A stretch of DNA of 59,095 nucleotides, taken from Pseudomonas sp. BN411. Its GTDB lineage: Bacteria > Pseudomonadota > Gammaproteobacteria > Pseudomonadales > Pseudomonadaceae. Shown one piece after another: positions 8,170 through 19,319 of the stretch. Made by a program: the position numbers and the translations under genes. A model generated the notes under the pieces. It worked only from the letters and a program-made list of their open reading frames with translations, did not search any database and was not told where the DNA came from. The stretch is from assembly GCF_029871235.1 (NCBI RefSeq), contig NZ_SSOM01000084.1, positions 63,998-123,092 on the forward strand, read 5' to 3'. Positions within the stretch are counted from its first letter, which is position 1. Each line of letters starts with the position of its first letter.

Positions 8170-10617
8170 TCAGCGGATGCCGCCCTCGCGGAGGTGCAAT
8201 TCCTCCTTGGCGAAATCGTCGACATCGATCACCCGCCGCCGGGCCGCTTCGACGGCACGGACCTGTTGCGCGTCCTCCGCATCCAGCAGGTCTGCCGCCA
8301 GGGCTGCGTCCACCAGCGGCTCACCCGGTGCAGGTCGCAACTGGCCGGATTTCAGCGCCGCTTGAAGCTTGTGCAGCAGGGGGCGGCTGCGGCCGATCTG
8401 GTCGATGGCGACTTGCAGGGCGCCTACCGGGTCGTCGGCGGATTGCGGGCGGTAGCAGCCGGTCAGCAGTTCCTCGAGCGCCGGGTCGCCTCGGTCGCGA
8501 CCGATCACCCCGGCGACCTCGGCGTCCAATGCGTCCGATGGGCCTGGATGGCGACGGTCGAGGGGGAACACCAGCACCCGCAACAGGCCGCCCGCGATGG
8601 CGTTGGGGAAGTTGTCCAGCAGTCCGTCCAGGGCCGATTCGGCCTTGCCCAGGCTTTCCTCCAGGGCCCAGCGCACCAGGGCTTGCAGGTGCTCGGGATA
8701 GTCGCGGTCGTGGTAGCGCTTGAGTGCCGCCGAGGCCAGATAAAGATGGCTGAGAGCGTCGCCGAGGCGCGCGGACAGCCTCTCCCGGCGTTTCAGCTCG
8801 CCGCCGAGCAACAGCATGCTGCTGTCGGCGAGCAGGGCGAAGGCCGCAGCCAGACGGTCGAGGGCGCGGAAGTAAGGGCGGCTGAGGTTGTCGCCGGGAG
8901 CATCGCCAATCCGCCCCAGGCTCAGGCCCAGCAGCTGGCTGCTGGCGGCATTGCTCACGGCGAATCCGGTGTGCTTGAGCAACAGCTGGTCGAATTCTTC
9001 CAGGGCCTGGTGGTGATCTTCACGGCTGGCCAGGGCCATTTCCCTGAGCACGAACGGATGGCAGCGGATGGCCCCCTGGCCAAAGATCATCAGGTTGCGC
9101 GAGAGGATGTTGGCGCCTTCCACCGTGATGGAAATGGGGGCGCCCTGCCAGGCGCGACCGAGGTAGTTGTTCGGGCCGAGGATGATGCCCTTGCCGCCGT
9201 GCACGTCCATGGCATGGCCGATGCATTCGCGGCCGCGCTCGGTGAGGTGGTACTTGAGGATGGCCGAAAGCACCGAGGGCTTTTCCCCCAGGTCGACTGC
9301 ACTGGCGGTGAGGATTCGCGCGCTGTCCATCAGCCAGGCGTTGCCGGCGATACGCGCCAGGGCTTCCTGAACGCCTTCGAATGCTGCCAGGGGCACATTG
9401 AACTGCTCGCGGATGCGGGCGTACTGGCCGGTCACCAGGCCGGTGAACTTGGCCGCGCCGGTGGCCGCCGCCGGCAGGGAAATCGAACGGCCCACGGAGA
9501 GGCAGTTCATCAGCATCATCCAGGCTTTACCGAGCATGGCCTGGCCACCGATGACGAAGTCCAGCGGCACGAACACATCCTTGCCGGAGTTGGGGCCGTT
9601 CATGAAGGCGGCGCCGAGGGGCAGGTGGCGCCGGCCGATCTCCACGCCGGGGGTGTCGGTGGGGACCAGCGCCAGGCTGATGCCGAGGTCTTCCACGTCC
9701 CCCAGAAGGTGCTCCGGGTCGTAGGCCTTGAAGGCTAAGCCGAGGAGCGTGGCCACCGGGCCGAGGGTGATGTAGCGCTTCTCCCAGGTCAGGCGCAGGC
9801 CGATGACTTCCTCGCCCTGCCACTGGCCCTTGCAGACGATGCCCAGGTCCGGCATGGCGCCGGCATCCGATCCGGCCAGCGGACCGGTCAGGGCGAAGCA
9901 GGGGATGTCCTCGCCGCTCGCCAGGCGCGGCAGGTAACGCTGGCGCTGTTGGTCGGTGCCGTAGTGCAGCAGCAGCTCGGCGGGGCCGAGGGAGTCGGGC
10001 ACCATCACGGTGGACGCGAGGTCGGCACTGCGGGTGGCCAGTTTCATTGCCACCTGGGAATGGGCATAAGCGGAGAAGCCCTTGCCGCCATATTCCTTCG
10101 GGATGATCAGGGCGAAGAAACCGTGCTGCTTGATGTGCGCCCAGGCCTTGGCTGGGAGGTCCATCTGCTGGCCGATCTCCCAGTCGCTGACCATGGCGCA
10201 GAGTTCCTCGGTGGGGCCATCGAGGAAGGCCTGTTCCTCTTCCGTCAATTGCGGGCGGGGCGAATCCAGCAGCTTGCGCCAGTCCGGCCGGCCGCTGAAC
10301 AGCTCGCCATCCCACCAGACGGTGCCGGCCTCGATGGCATCGCGCTCGGTCTCCGACATGGGCGGCAACACCCGCTGGAACCAGGCGAACAGGGGGGCGC
10401 TGAGCCAGCGGCGGCGCAGTTCCGGCATTGCCAGGGGCAGGGCGGTGGCGAGCCAGCCCAGCCAGAAAAGGAGCAACAGCCAGCCCGGGGCGTGGCTGAA
10501 GAAACCCATCAGCAGCAGGAAACCGGCCACCAGGCCCAGGGCGGGAAACGGCGCGGTACGGCGATGGGCGAGGCAGGCGATGCCCAGGGCCAGGGTGAGC
10601 AACCAGAAGAACAACAT
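8170..10617 (-). CDS. fadE: Acyl-CoA dehydrogenase FadE
   Basis: This 815-residue enzyme is of the large FadE type, about twice the size of ordinary acyl-CoA dehydrogenases. An N-terminal membrane anchor has two hydrophobic stretches (residues 2-16 and 25-65). The dehydrogenase core follows, with KEYGGKG near 170, the FAD-binding ALTGPLAGSDAGA near 255-270 and the DVHGGKGIILG region near 470, and then a DUF1974-type C-terminal domain. FadE oxidises acyl-CoA to 2-enoyl-CoA, the first step of beta-oxidation, passing electrons to electron-transfer flavoprotein. It matches PAO1 PA2815 in length and setting. GGAGGATCG precedes the ATG. Confidence 0.94.
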   Translation of the reverse strand: MLFFWLLTLALGIACLAHRRTAPFPALGLVAGFLLLMGFFSHAPGWLLLLFWLGWLATALPLAMPELRRRWLSAPLFAWFQRVLPPMSETERDAIEAGTVWWDGELFSGRPDWRKLLDSPRPQLTEEEQAFLDGPTEELCAMVSDWEIGQQMDLPAKAWAHIKQHGFFALIIPKEYGGKGFSAYAHSQVAMKLATRSADLASTVMVPDSLGPAELLLHYGTDQQRQRYLPRLASGEDIPCFALTGPLAGSDAGAMPDLGIVCKGQWQGEEVIGLRLTWEKRYITLGPVATLLGLAFKAYDPEHLLGDVEDLGISLALVPTDTPGVEIGRRHLPLGAAFMNGPNSGKDVFVPLDFVIGGQAMLGKAWMMLMNCLSVGRSISLPAAATGAAKFTGLVTGQYARIREQFNVPLAAFEGVQEALARIAGNAWLMDSARILTASAVDLGEKPSVLSAILKYHLTERGRECIGHAMDVHGGKGIILGPNNYLGRAWQGAPISITVEGANILSRNLMIFGQGAIRCHPFVLREMALASREDHHQALEEFDQLLLKHTGFAVSNAASSQLLGLSLGRIGDAPGDNLSRPYFRALDRLAAAFALLADSSMLLLGGELKRRERLSARLGDALSHLYLASAALKRYHDRDYPEHLQALVRWALEESLGKAESALDGLLDNFPNAIAGGLLRVLVFPLDRRHPGPSDALDAEVAGVIGRDRGDPALEELLTGCYRPQSADDPVGALQVAIDQIGRSRPLLHKLQAALKSGQLRPAPGEPLVDAALAADLLDAEDAQQVRAVEAARRRVIDVDDFAKEELHLREGGIR

Positions 10618-10767
10618 GAGCGATCCTCCTTGATGGTGGCGAGCGCGCCACGAGCTTAGTCACCACCCAGGACCATGGCGACAGGAGAGCCAAACTTGGC
10701 CGGAATGTCGTGTCCGCAGGGAAAACGGGCTGGATAGACTGGGCGCCATGTCCGCAGGAGATCCCCC

Positions 10768-11430
10768 ATGCAGCACTATCTGGAATCCGGCCGCTTCGTT
10801 GATAGTGACCACCCCCTGGTGGTCGAGTTCGCGGAAAGACACCGGGGCGCCAGCCGCGACCCCGTCGATACGGCCGTCAGCCTGTACCTCGCGGCGCGTG
10901 ACGAGGTTCGCTACAACCCCTACGTGTTCAGCCGCGATCCCGAGACCCTGAAGGCCAGCCATGCCTTGGCAGCGGGCGAATCCTACTGCGTGCCCAAGGC
11001 GATCCTGCTGGCTGCTTGCGCGCGGCATTGCGGCATTCCCGCGCGCATCGGCCTGGCCGATGTGCGCAATCACCTGGCCACGCCCCGGCTGCTGGAACTG
11101 CTGCGCAGCGAGGTGTTCGCCATGCACGGTTACACCGAGCTGTACCTCGACGGTCGCTGGGTCAAGGCCACGCCGGCCTTCAACCTGGCGCTGTGCCGGA
11201 TGTTCAACGTGGCCCCGCTGGAATTCGACGGGTACAGCGACAGCATCTTCCACCCCTTCAATAGCCAGGGTGAGCGCTACATGGAGTACCTGGCGGACCA
11301 CGGCCAGTTCGCCGATCTGCCTGAGGCGCTGTTCTTCGACCACCTGGCGACTGTCTATCCGCACCTGTTCCAGGAAGGCTCGTTGTTCCTCTCCGGCGAC
11401 CTGCACGCCGAGGCCGCCGCAGCGAGCTGA
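10768..11430 (+). CDS. Transglutaminase-like domain protein
   Basis: The 220-residue soluble protein has a transglutaminase-core fold. The cysteine is in GESYCVPKAILLAACARHCGIPARIG (C at about residue 74), the histidine in MHGYTELYLDGRW, and the aspartate position is replaced by the TPAFN segment, which in relatives carries the third residue. No signal peptide was seen, so it is probably cytoplasmic. The family includes peptidases as well as cross-linking enzymes; substrate unknown. It is divergent from fadE and upstream of the moxR-tgpA operon, which holds a second, membrane-bound transglutaminase. Confidence 0.75.
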   Translation: MQHYLESGRFVDSDHPLVVEFAERHRGASRDPVDTAVSLYLAARDEVRYNPYVFSRDPETLKASHALAAGESYCVPKAILLAACARHCGIPARIGLADVRNHLATPRLLELLRSEVFAMHGYTELYLDGRWVKATPAFNLALCRMFNVAPLEFDGYSDSIFHPFNSQGERYMEYLADHGQFADLPEALFFDHLATVYPHLFQEGSLFLSGDLHAEAAAAS

Positions 11431-11454
11431 CGCACAGTTTCATAAGTAAAGTTT

Positions 11455-11479
11455 GCCGGGCGCTTTGCCATCGCCCGGC
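11455..11479. terminator. Hairpin between transglutaminase gene and moxR
   Basis: Perfect arms GCCGGGCG/CGCCCGGC with a nine-base loop, 25 bases after the preceding stop. There is no T-run, so it is a weak or factor-assisted terminator at best. Confidence 0.35.
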
Positions 11480-11517
11480 CTGCCAGTAGCATCGTCGCAT
11501 TGCACAGGGAGCGACGA

Positions 11518-12434
<917 letters not shown>

Positions 12435-12435
<1 letters not shown>

Positions 12436-13382
12436 TGCTGGAAGTCCAGGTCGATCGCTGGCTGACCCGGCGCATCCCGCGGGCCAACCAGGTGCGCCTC
12501 GACCAGCGGCGCATCTTCATTCTGCCGACCCGTGCCGGCGCCGCCTTCGGAGTGGCGCTGGTGCCCATGCTGCTGGTGGCGATCAATTACCAGAACAGCC
12601 TGGCCTACGGGCTGACCTTCCTGCTGCTGTCGGTTTTCCTGGTGGCCATCCTGCATACGTTCCGCAACCTGTCGGGGCTGAACCTCAAGGCGGCGGGTGG
12701 TGCCCCGGTATTCCTCGGCGAACAGGCGCACTTCCACGTCACCCTGGAAAGTACCCGCCGTGAACACCAGGCCATCGCGATTGGCTGGCCACCCTTGTCC
12801 TTGCAGGTCCAGGACGTGGCGGCCAAGGGCGCCTGCGACGTGGAGCTGCACCTTCCCACCGAACGTCGTGGCTGGCTGCGGCCCAGACGCTTGCGGGTCG
12901 AGAGTCGCTATCCCCTCGGGTTGCTGGTGGCCTGGAGCTGGGTGGACCTGGACCAGGCGCTGCTGGTCTACCCGCGTCCGCTGGAGGGCGACCTGCCGTT
13001 GATACCGGGACGCGGCGAAGATGACGGCGAAGACGGCCAGCACGTGCTCGGCGCCGGAGCGGACGACTACCAGGGTTTGCGTGCCTATCAGCCGGGCGAT
13101 TCGCGCCGGCGCTTGCACTGGAAGGCGTATTCGCGAGGGCAGGGCCTGTTCGTGAAGGATTTCGCCGCACTGGCCGGACGTGATCTCTGGCTCGACCTGG
13201 ACCAGATGAACGGTGACCTCGAAGAGCGCCTCAGCCTGTTGTGCCATTGGGTGTTGCAGTTCTCCTCCCGTGGCCAGCCTTTCGGCCTGCGGCTGGGCGG
13301 GCAGGAGTTGGCACCGGAGACCGGGGACGCCCACCGCGAAGCCTGCCTCCGTGCCCTGGCCCTGTTCGGGACGCCGCGATGA
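12435..13382 (+). CDS. DUF58 membrane protein
   Basis: The 315-residue protein has two adjacent membrane helices (about residues 35-75) followed by a beta-rich segment. The DUF58 core is marked by DDYQGLRAYQPGDSRRRLHWKAYSRGQGLFVKDF near residue 205-240, and the rest continues into a VWA-like fold. DUF58 proteins sit beside MoxR ATPases and transglutaminase proteins and are thought to be assembled by MoxR. It overlaps moxR by TGATG and tgpA by ATGA, so the three products are probably made in fixed ratio. Confidence 0.9.
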
Positions 13383-15367
13383 AGGCCAGCCTGCCCATCA
13401 CCCGCATCGGCCTCACCTGGCTGCTGGTGGCCCAGGTGCTGGTGATCCTGCCACTGCTGCCGCACCTGCCGCTGTGGATCATCGCCATGTGGCTGGGGTG
13501 CGCCGGCTGGCGCATCCAGATCTTCCGCATGCGCGCCCGGTACCCCAGTGGCCTGGTCAAGGCCGGGCTCATCCTCGCCGTGGCACTGGGGGTGTTCCTG
13601 TCCCGGGGCACCCTGGTGGGGCTGGAGGCGGCCGTCGTGCTGCTGGTGGCGGTGTTCATCCTCAAACTGGTGGAGTTGCGCAGCCAGCGTGATGCGCTGG
13701 TGCTGGTCCTGCTGGGGTTCTTCACCCAGGTGACCGCGTACCTGTTCAACGACGGCATGCTCGCGGCCCTCTACAGCCTGCTTCCTCTCTGCGCCTTGCT
13801 GGCCGCCCTGGTGGGGTTGCAACAGAGCCGCTTCGCGGAGCATCCACTGGTGCCGTTGAAGGCCGCCGGCAGCCTGCTCTTGCAGGCCGCGCCGTTGATG
13901 CTGCTGCTGTTCCTGTTTTTCCCGCGCCTGGGCCCGCTCTGGTCTTTGCCGCTGCCCAACGACAAGGGCGTCACTGGTCTGGCAGACGCCATGAGCCCGG
14001 CGGACGTCGCCGAACTCAGCCGTTCCGGTGAACTGGCCTTCCGCGCCAGCTTCGAAGGCACGGTACCGCCCATGAGCCAGCTCTACTGGCGTGCGCTCAC
14101 CCTGGAGCGCTTCGACGGCCGCCGCTGGTCGCAATCGTTAGGCTCCCAGTTCGGTCCGGCGGCGGACTGGCGCAAGGAAGGCGAGCCGCTGCGCTACAGC
14201 ATCGTCATGCAGCCCAGTGGGCGGCCGTGGCTGTTCGGGCTGGATGTAGCCGAAACCCGCGACCAGGACGTGCGCAGCCGGGCCGACTTCCGTCTGGAGC
14301 GCCGCAAGCCCGTGGACCGCACATTGCTCTACCAGGTCACGTCCTGGCCTGGGGCTGTGCGCGAACCGGCGGGAAACCCGGAGGCATTGCGTCGGTCCCT
14401 GCAATTGCCGGAGCAGGGTGAACCCCGCGCTCGGGCCTGGGCCGTCGAGCTCAAGCGGCAGCATGCGGACCCGCAACGACTGGTGGACGCGCTGTTGGCG
14501 CATTTCAATCGTGAGCCCTACGTCTACACCCTGAAGCCGCTGCCCCTGGGGGAGGACAATATCGATGCCTTCCTCTTCGATACGCGACGGGGCTTCTGTG
14601 CGCACTACGCCGGCGCCATGACCTTCGTCCTGCGCGCGGCCGGTATCCCGGCGCGTGTGGTGGCTGGCTACCAGGGCGGCGAACTCAACCCCGCCGGCAA
14701 CTATGTGCTGGTGCACCAGTTCGACGCCCATGCCTGGGTGGAGTACTGGCTCCCGGAGCGCGGCTGGATCAGCGTCGATCCCACCTTTCAGGTGGCGCCG
14801 AGCCGCATCGAGCGTGGCCTGGAAGAGGCCCTATCCGGCGAGCAGAGCTTTCTCGAAGGCTCGCCCTTGTCCCCCTTGCGCTATCGACAGGTGTCCTGGC
14901 TGAACCAGGTGCGCCTGGCCTGGGACAACCTCAACTACGGCTGGCAGCGCTGGGTGCTGGGCTACCAGGGGGAGGCCCAGGTGGAGCTGGTGCAGCGCTG
15001 GTTCGGTGCCCAGGACGGCCGCGTCCTGGGCGTCGGGCTGGTGGGCGCCGGGGCAGTACTGATGTCAGTACTGGCGCTGTTCCTGTTCGCGCCCTGGCGC
15101 CGTGAGCGCGACCCGCAATTGCGCCAGTTCCAGACGTTCGAGCGCTTGCTGGCACGCCATGGCGTGTCGCGCGGAACGGGGGAGGGGCCGCGCGCCTTCG
15201 CCGAGCGCGCCAGTCGCGAGCTGCCCCGGCAGGCCGCGCAGATCCGTGCCTTCGCAGCTGCATTCGAAGCCAGTCGCTACGCCGCCCACCAGGGGGCCGA
15301 CCCGCAGCGGTTGCTGAGCGAGTTGCGCAAGTCATTGCCCTGGCGCCTGCGGGGCGTACGCGGATGA
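13379..15367 (+). CDS. tgpA: Membrane transglutaminase TgpA
   Basis: The 662-residue inner-membrane protein has five to six helices in residues 1-185, a large periplasmic loop with a transglutaminase core, one further helix near 560-580 and a short cytoplasmic tail. The catalytic triad is visible as C407 (RRGFCAHY), H451 (DAHAWVEYW) and D467 (SVDPTF), each three residues later than the C404/H448/D464 reported for P. aeruginosa TgpA. TgpA (PA2873) was reported as essential for viability, and its substrate is not settled. The start overlaps the DUF58 stop (ATGA), discarding a longer reading frame inside DUF58. Confidence 0.92.
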   Translation: MKASLPITRIGLTWLLVAQVLVILPLLPHLPLWIIAMWLGCAGWRIQIFRMRARYPSGLVKAGLILAVALGVFLSRGTLVGLEAAVVLLVAVFILKLVELRSQRDALVLVLLGFFTQVTAYLFNDGMLAALYSLLPLCALLAALVGLQQSRFAEHPLVPLKAAGSLLLQAAPLMLLLFLFFPRLGPLWSLPLPNDKGVTGLADAMSPADVAELSRSGELAFRASFEGTVPPMSQLYWRALTLERFDGRRWSQSLGSQFGPAADWRKEGEPLRYSIVMQPSGRPWLFGLDVAETRDQDVRSRADFRLERRKPVDRTLLYQVTSWPGAVREPAGNPEALRRSLQLPEQGEPRARAWAVELKRQHADPQRLVDALLAHFNREPYVYTLKPLPLGEDNIDAFLFDTRRGFCAHYAGAMTFVLRAAGIPARVVAGYQGGELNPAGNYVLVHQFDAHAWVEYWLPERGWISVDPTFQVAPSRIERGLEEALSGEQSFLEGSPLSPLRYRQVSWLNQVRLAWDNLNYGWQRWVLGYQGEAQVELVQRWFGAQDGRVLGVGLVGAGAVLMSVLALFLFAPWRRERDPQLRQFQTFERLLARHGVSRGTGEGPRAFAERASRELPRQAAQIRAFAAAFEASRYAAHQGADPQRLLSELRKSLPWRLRGVRG

Positions 15368-15421
15368 TCCATGCTGAGTAATACGCTGCCCGTCCGGGCC
15401 TGATCGCTGGAGAGACGCTAG

Positions 15422-16183
15422 ATGGCCGCATTGCTGGACGACCTGATCGCTCAGGTCATTGCCCTCGAGATTCGTCTGCGCGCTTGTATTGAGCGTCTGG
15501 TGGCGCATACCGATGACGAGGCCCTGCATGACCTGCGGGTGGCGACCAGGCGATTGCGTAGTCTGTTGCACCCGCTGCGCGGCCTGGCAGCGGTGGACGT
15601 GCTGGACCAGGCGGCGGCCGACCTGGCGAGGTTGAGCAGCCCGTTGCGGGATCTGGAAGTGCTGATCACCGAACTGCGCAGCCAACGCCTGGAGCGACTG
15701 GTCCCGGATCGCGAGCGGGCGCTGCGCAGCGGCTATGCGCAGTTCCTGCTGGCGCCGGAGTTGACGCGCCTGTTGCTGGTGCTCGAAGCCTGGCCACACC
15801 TGATTCGGGTGTGTGATCGCGAAGGCCTGGTGACGGGGCTACGCAAGAAATCCGAGAAATTCCTTGGCAAGAGTCTCCGTCAGGTCGGGCAGGCCCTGCG
15901 CGCCCCAGCCCATGACCGCCATCGCCTGCGCCTGCTGATCAAGCGCCTGCGCTATGGCCTGGATGCTTACCCGAATCTGGTCGAACTGTCCCCTCGGACC
16001 CGGCAGCTGCTGGTGGGGGCGCAGACCGCCCTGGGCATCTGGCACGATCACGTCCAATGGCTGGCCCGCGCGGAAAACGAGCCGGACCTGCGCCCCCGAG
16101 TCCGCGCCTGGCAGGTGGCCATGCATGCTGCCGAAGTCCGTTCGGACCGGGTGCTGGAGAAGTTGCTGCGACGCCTTCGTTGA
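15422..16183 (+). CDS. CHAD domain protein
   Basis: The 253-residue, largely helical protein has the CHAD signatures LHDLRVATRRLRSLLHPL (about residues 36-55) and HRLRLLIKRLRYGLDAY near 160-180, with conserved His and basic residues on helix faces. CHAD proteins bind inorganic polyphosphate and often associate with polyphosphate granules. It lies 54 nt after tgpA and may be cotranscribed. Start ATG 15422 follows GGAGAGACGCTAG. Confidence 0.88.
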   Translation: MAALLDDLIAQVIALEIRLRACIERLVAHTDDEALHDLRVATRRLRSLLHPLRGLAAVDVLDQAAADLARLSSPLRDLEVLITELRSQRLERLVPDRERALRSGYAQFLLAPELTRLLLVLEAWPHLIRVCDREGLVTGLRKKSEKFLGKSLRQVGQALRAPAHDRHRLRLLIKRLRYGLDAYPNLVELSPRTRQLLVGAQTALGIWHDHVQWLARAENEPDLRPRVRAWQVAMHAAEVRSDRVLEKLLRRLR

Positions 16184-16299
16184 CCTGCTTTGGCTGTTCT
16201 CCCCTTTGCCTTGGCGTGGCAGCCCTGCGACGCGCCTTTCGGGCCGGCGAGGCAATGCCCTAAGATCGCCGCCTGGGCGTTTGACTACAGGGATTTCAG

Positions 16300-17097
16300 A
16301 TGATTTTTTCCGAATTGATCCAGGCGGCTCGCAGCAATCCGAGCGAAATTGTGGTGCCCGCCACCTGGGGGCAGGGTCGGGCGGCCTTCGGCGGCGTGGT
16401 CGCTGCACTGGCTTTCGAAGCCATGCGTGCGAAGGTCGAGCAAGGCCGGCCAGTGCGCTCCCTGGCCATGACCTTCGTCGGCCCATTGGAGCCGGAGGTG
16501 CCGGCCAGCTTCGAGGCTGAGCTGCTGCGTGAAGGCAAGGCAGTGAGCCAGGTGTTCTGCCGTGTGGTGCAGAAGGGCCAGGTGGTGGCGCTGGTGCAGG
16601 GCAGTTTCGGTGGTTCGCGCCAGTCGGTTGTGCAGCTGGAAGCCGAGCCCGCCCCCGAGATGAAGCCGGTCGCCGACTGCTTCGAACTGCCTTTCATCCC
16701 CGGCGTTACCCCGGAGTTCACCCGCCACCTGGCCATGCGCTGGTCCATTGGTGGCCTGCCATTCTCCAACAGCCGCGAGCGCGACATGGGGGGTTGGGTA
16801 CGCTTCCGTGGCGACGTGGTTAAAGAGACGGTTACCGAATCCCATCTGCTGGCCCTGGTGGATGCCTGGCCGCCGGCAACCGTGCCGCATCTGTCTTCCC
16901 CCGCGCCGGGCAGCACCCTGACCTGGACCATCGAGTTCGTGCAGCCGCTGCCGCAACTGGATACCCACGACTGGTGCAAGTACCGCGCGCGCATCGAGCA
17001 TGCCCGTGACGGCTATGGCCATGCGGCGGCGGCTCTGTGGACCCCCGACGGCGAACTGGTCGCCATGAGCCGGCAGACGGTGGTGGTGTTCGGCTGA
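16300..17097 (+). CDS. TesB-like acyl-CoA thioesterase family protein
   Basis: The 265-residue protein has two hotdog halves. The N-terminal half contains GQGRAAFGGVVAALAFEAM and RSLAMTFVGPLEP; the C-terminal half contains WTIEFVQPLPQLDTHDWCKYRARIEHARDGYGHAAAALWTPDGELVAMSRQTVVVFG, which includes the usual D-G-Y/H and the SRQ finishing strand of acyl-CoA thioesterase II. It should hydrolyse acyl-CoA to free acid and CoA in the cytoplasm; chain length unknown. Confidence 0.83.
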   Translation: MIFSELIQAARSNPSEIVVPATWGQGRAAFGGVVAALAFEAMRAKVEQGRPVRSLAMTFVGPLEPEVPASFEAELLREGKAVSQVFCRVVQKGQVVALVQGSFGGSRQSVVQLEAEPAPEMKPVADCFELPFIPGVTPEFTRHLAMRWSIGGLPFSNSRERDMGGWVRFRGDVVKETVTESHLLALVDAWPPATVPHLSSPAPGSTLTWTIEFVQPLPQLDTHDWCKYRARIEHARDGYGHAAAALWTPDGELVAMSRQTVVVFG

Positions 17098-17148
17098 TTG
17101 TCAGCGCAGGGCATGCCAACTCGCGGGGTGGACATCGTTTTACAACTG

Positions 17149-17254
17149 TAGGTTGCGGCAGAGCAACGCGAAGCCCAACGGTGCGGACCTGATACCGCGC
17201 CGCGTTGGGCTTCGCTGCGCTCGCGGAACGCCGCCCGGCCCAACCTCCGGAAAG
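17149..17254. repeat. Imperfect inverted repeat, GTTGGGCTTCGCTGCGCTC family
   Basis: The right arm begins GTTGGGCTTCGCTGCGCTC (17204-17222). The left arm carries its imperfect complement ending GCGAAGCCCAAC (17169-17180), with GTAGGTTG and CCAACCTCC at the outer ends. The same core recurs near 39521 and 58962 in this window, always between genes. Confidence 0.7.
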
Positions 17255-17276
17255 GCGCATTGTGCAGACAGGTGGG

Positions 17277-17636
17277 TCAGCGCTTCTTGTTGCGCCAGTT
17301 GCGCCACCACTGGCCGCTGAGCAGGAAGCGCGGGAAGGTGACGAACTGCTCCACCAACAGCCTGCCGATGGCGTCCTTGCGACCGCTGAAGGGTTCCGGC
17401 TGCACGGCTTCCAGTTTGTGGCCGCGCGCCTGCAGCGCCAGCGAGGCGAGAATGCCGATCACCCCCAGCACCAGCGCGCGGAAGCTGAAGGTGAACAGGC
17501 CGTTCGCCAGACTCAGCGCTGCAACGATGAAGATCGGCACCGCGATGATGTGCAGGATCAGGTTGGCGGGGTGCTGGTGGTTGTCGGCATAAGTCCGCCA
17601 TTGCCACGCATGCAGATTGGGAAGTCGCTTGCCCAT
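17277..17636 (-). CDS. Mpo1-like (DUF962) small membrane protein
   Basis: The 119-residue protein has the DUF962/Mpo1 signature WRTYADNHQHPANLILHIIAVPIFI near residues 13-38, with H20, H22 and H29 as candidate metal ligands. Two hydrophobic segments lie at 25-45 and 52-66, and the tail is basic (WWRNWRNKKR). Yeast Mpo1 is an Fe(II)-dependent dioxygenase acting on 2-hydroxy fatty acids. The bacterial role is inferred from family only, and this protein is shorter than Mpo1. Confidence 0.75.
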   Translation of the reverse strand: MGKRLPNLHAWQWRTYADNHQHPANLILHIIAVPIFIVAALSLANGLFTFSFRALVLGVIGILASLALQARGHKLEAVQPEPFSGRKDAIGRLLVEQFVTFPRFLLSGQWWRNWRNKKR

Positions 17637-17731
17637 GACCGTCTCCTCAAGGGAATGACGGCAGCATAGTCCGGCCCTTGCGGGTCGGCGAATGCCTTCT
17701 TCCTATGGCGGGGATAGCCTGCTGCGGCGGG

Positions 17732-19213
17732 TCAGGCGCGCAGCTTGAGCTTGCGAATGGCTTGCGACAACTCGCTGGCCAGCCCCGCCAGTTCATTACT
17801 GGTGGAGGCGGATTCCACGGTCTGGCCGACGGTGAGTTCGGTGACGTCGCGAATACCCACCACGGCGCGGGTCATTTCTTCGGCCACCTGGCTTTGCTGC
17901 TCGGCTGCCACGGCGATCTGGGTATTGCTCTCGCGCATCTGCGCCACGGCCCCGGTAATGGCGACCAGGGCAGCGCCGGCCTCATGGGCGGCCTGTACGC
18001 AGTCGTCGGCCTTGATCGAGCTCTCCCGCATGAAGTCCACCGCGTCGCGGGTGCCGGACTGCAGCGCAGTGATCATGCTGGTGATTTCGTCGGTGGAGTC
18101 CTGCACGCGCTTGGCCAGGTTGCGCACTTCATCGGCCACCACGGCGAAGCCGCGACCCATTTCCCCGGCGCGGGCGGCCTCGATTGCGGCGTTCAGCGCC
18201 AGCAGGTTGGTCTGTTCGGCAATGCCATGGATGACGTTGACCACGCCGCTGATCTTCTGGCTGTCCTCGGCCAGCCGCTGGATCATTTCCGCGGTCTGCT
18301 GCACGCCGGAGGAAAGCCCGGAAATGGACTGTTCGACACGCTCAACCACGAGCTGGCCGGCACCCGCCAATTGGTCGGCATTCTGCGACTGGTCGCGGGT
18401 GTCCGCCGCGTGCTGGGCGATGTGGTGGACAGTGGCCGACATCTCGTTGATGGCGGTGGCGGCCTGGTCGGTCTCGCTCTGTTGCCCGAGCATTCCCTGA
18501 CGCACTTCACCCATGCTGGTGGCCAGCCGTGCGGCGCCTTCATCGAGACGGGCGACGGCCTGGGCGACTGTGCTTACCACGCGCTCATATCCAGCCTGCA
18601 TGGCGTTGAAGGCGCTGGCCATCTGGCCCACTTCATCCCGGCTGTCCAGCGGGACGCGGGCGGAAAGGTCGCCGCTGCGCTCCACGTGGAGCATCACGTC
18701 CTTGAGGGTGTTGAGGTGGCTGAGCAGGAAGCGGATCAGCAATTGCGACGCCGCCAGCAGGGCGATCATCAGCAGGAATACCGAGATCGCGTATTCCACG
18801 AGACGGGCACCGAATAGCTGGATCAGGCTTGGGCTGCTGGCGAGGACGGCGACGCGCTTGCCATCAGCGCGATCGAAAACCTGGGCACCGGTGATGGGGT
18901 CGTTGCCCAACAGGCCGTCGTGCTCAAGCGCAACCCAGCCGCTGGCCTTGGCCAGTACCTGGCCACCGGGCAGCTGCGGTGCGCTGCCGGCGTCGAAGGT
19001 GAGGATTCGGGGCGAGGAGGGCAGGTCCTGGTCGGCAGGCCAGGAACGCAGCAGTTGCGCCTGGTCAGCAGCGGCTGCGCGGGCATCCTCGGCGCGGCCC
19101 TGCTGCTCCAGGAAGAGGGCATGCAGGACCAGCAGGAGGGTGGTGAAGAAGGCCACCGCGTTGACGGCCCAGAACTTGTATCTGAGGGAAATATCGCGAA
19201 TCCAGGTACCCAT
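17732..19213 (-). CDS. Methyl-accepting chemotaxis protein
   Basis: This is a 493-residue chemoreceptor. TM1 spans about residues 12-30, a periplasmic sensor runs to ~150, TM2 lies near 155-178 ([20 protein letters not shown]), and a HAMP domain follows (~180-230). The cytoplasmic signalling hairpin has its tip in [26 protein letters not shown] periplasmic region of about 125 residues is short and gives no recognisable ligand motif. I take ATG 19213 (MGTWIRD), which places a basic start before TM1, over 19282. A receptor lies at this position in PAO1 (PA2867 from memory). Confidence 0.9.
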   Translation of the reverse strand: MGTWIRDISLRYKFWAVNAVAFFTTLLLVLHALFLEQQGRAEDARAAAADQAQLLRSWPADQDLPSSPRILTFDAGSAPQLPGGQVLAKASGWVALEHDGLLGNDPITGAQVFDRADGKRVAVLASSPSLIQLFGARLVEYAISVFLLMIALLAASQLLIRFLLSHLNTLKDVMLHVERSGDLSARVPLDSRDEVGQMASAFNAMQAGYERVVSTVAQAVARLDEGAARLATSMGEVRQGMLGQQSETDQAATAINEMSATVHHIAQHAADTRDQSQNADQLAGAGQLVVERVEQSISGLSSGVQQTAEMIQRLAEDSQKISGVVNVIHGIAEQTNLLALNAAIEAARAGEMGRGFAVVADEVRNLAKRVQDSTDEITSMITALQSGTRDAVDFMRESSIKADDCVQAAHEAGAALVAITGAVAQMRESNTQIAVAAEQQSQVAEEMTRAVVGIRDVTELTVGQTVESASTSNELAGLASELSQAIRKLKLRA

Positions 19214-19319
19214 GATCTTCTTCTTATGACTCGGACAGTATTGGCAAGGTGCCAGCATTCTCTGACGGAAATTTCCTACCAAAGTTGACCCGAATCAAGA
19301 GGTCACTGGAAAGCCTTCT

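Noticed and set aside
8194-9738. A 514-codon plus-strand frame opposite fadE
   Set aside because: Antisense composition and no motifs; fadE explains the region.
11500-11517. A TTG start 18 bases before the moxR ATG
   Set aside because: The GGGAG ribosome site lies between the two codons and only suits the ATG at 11518.
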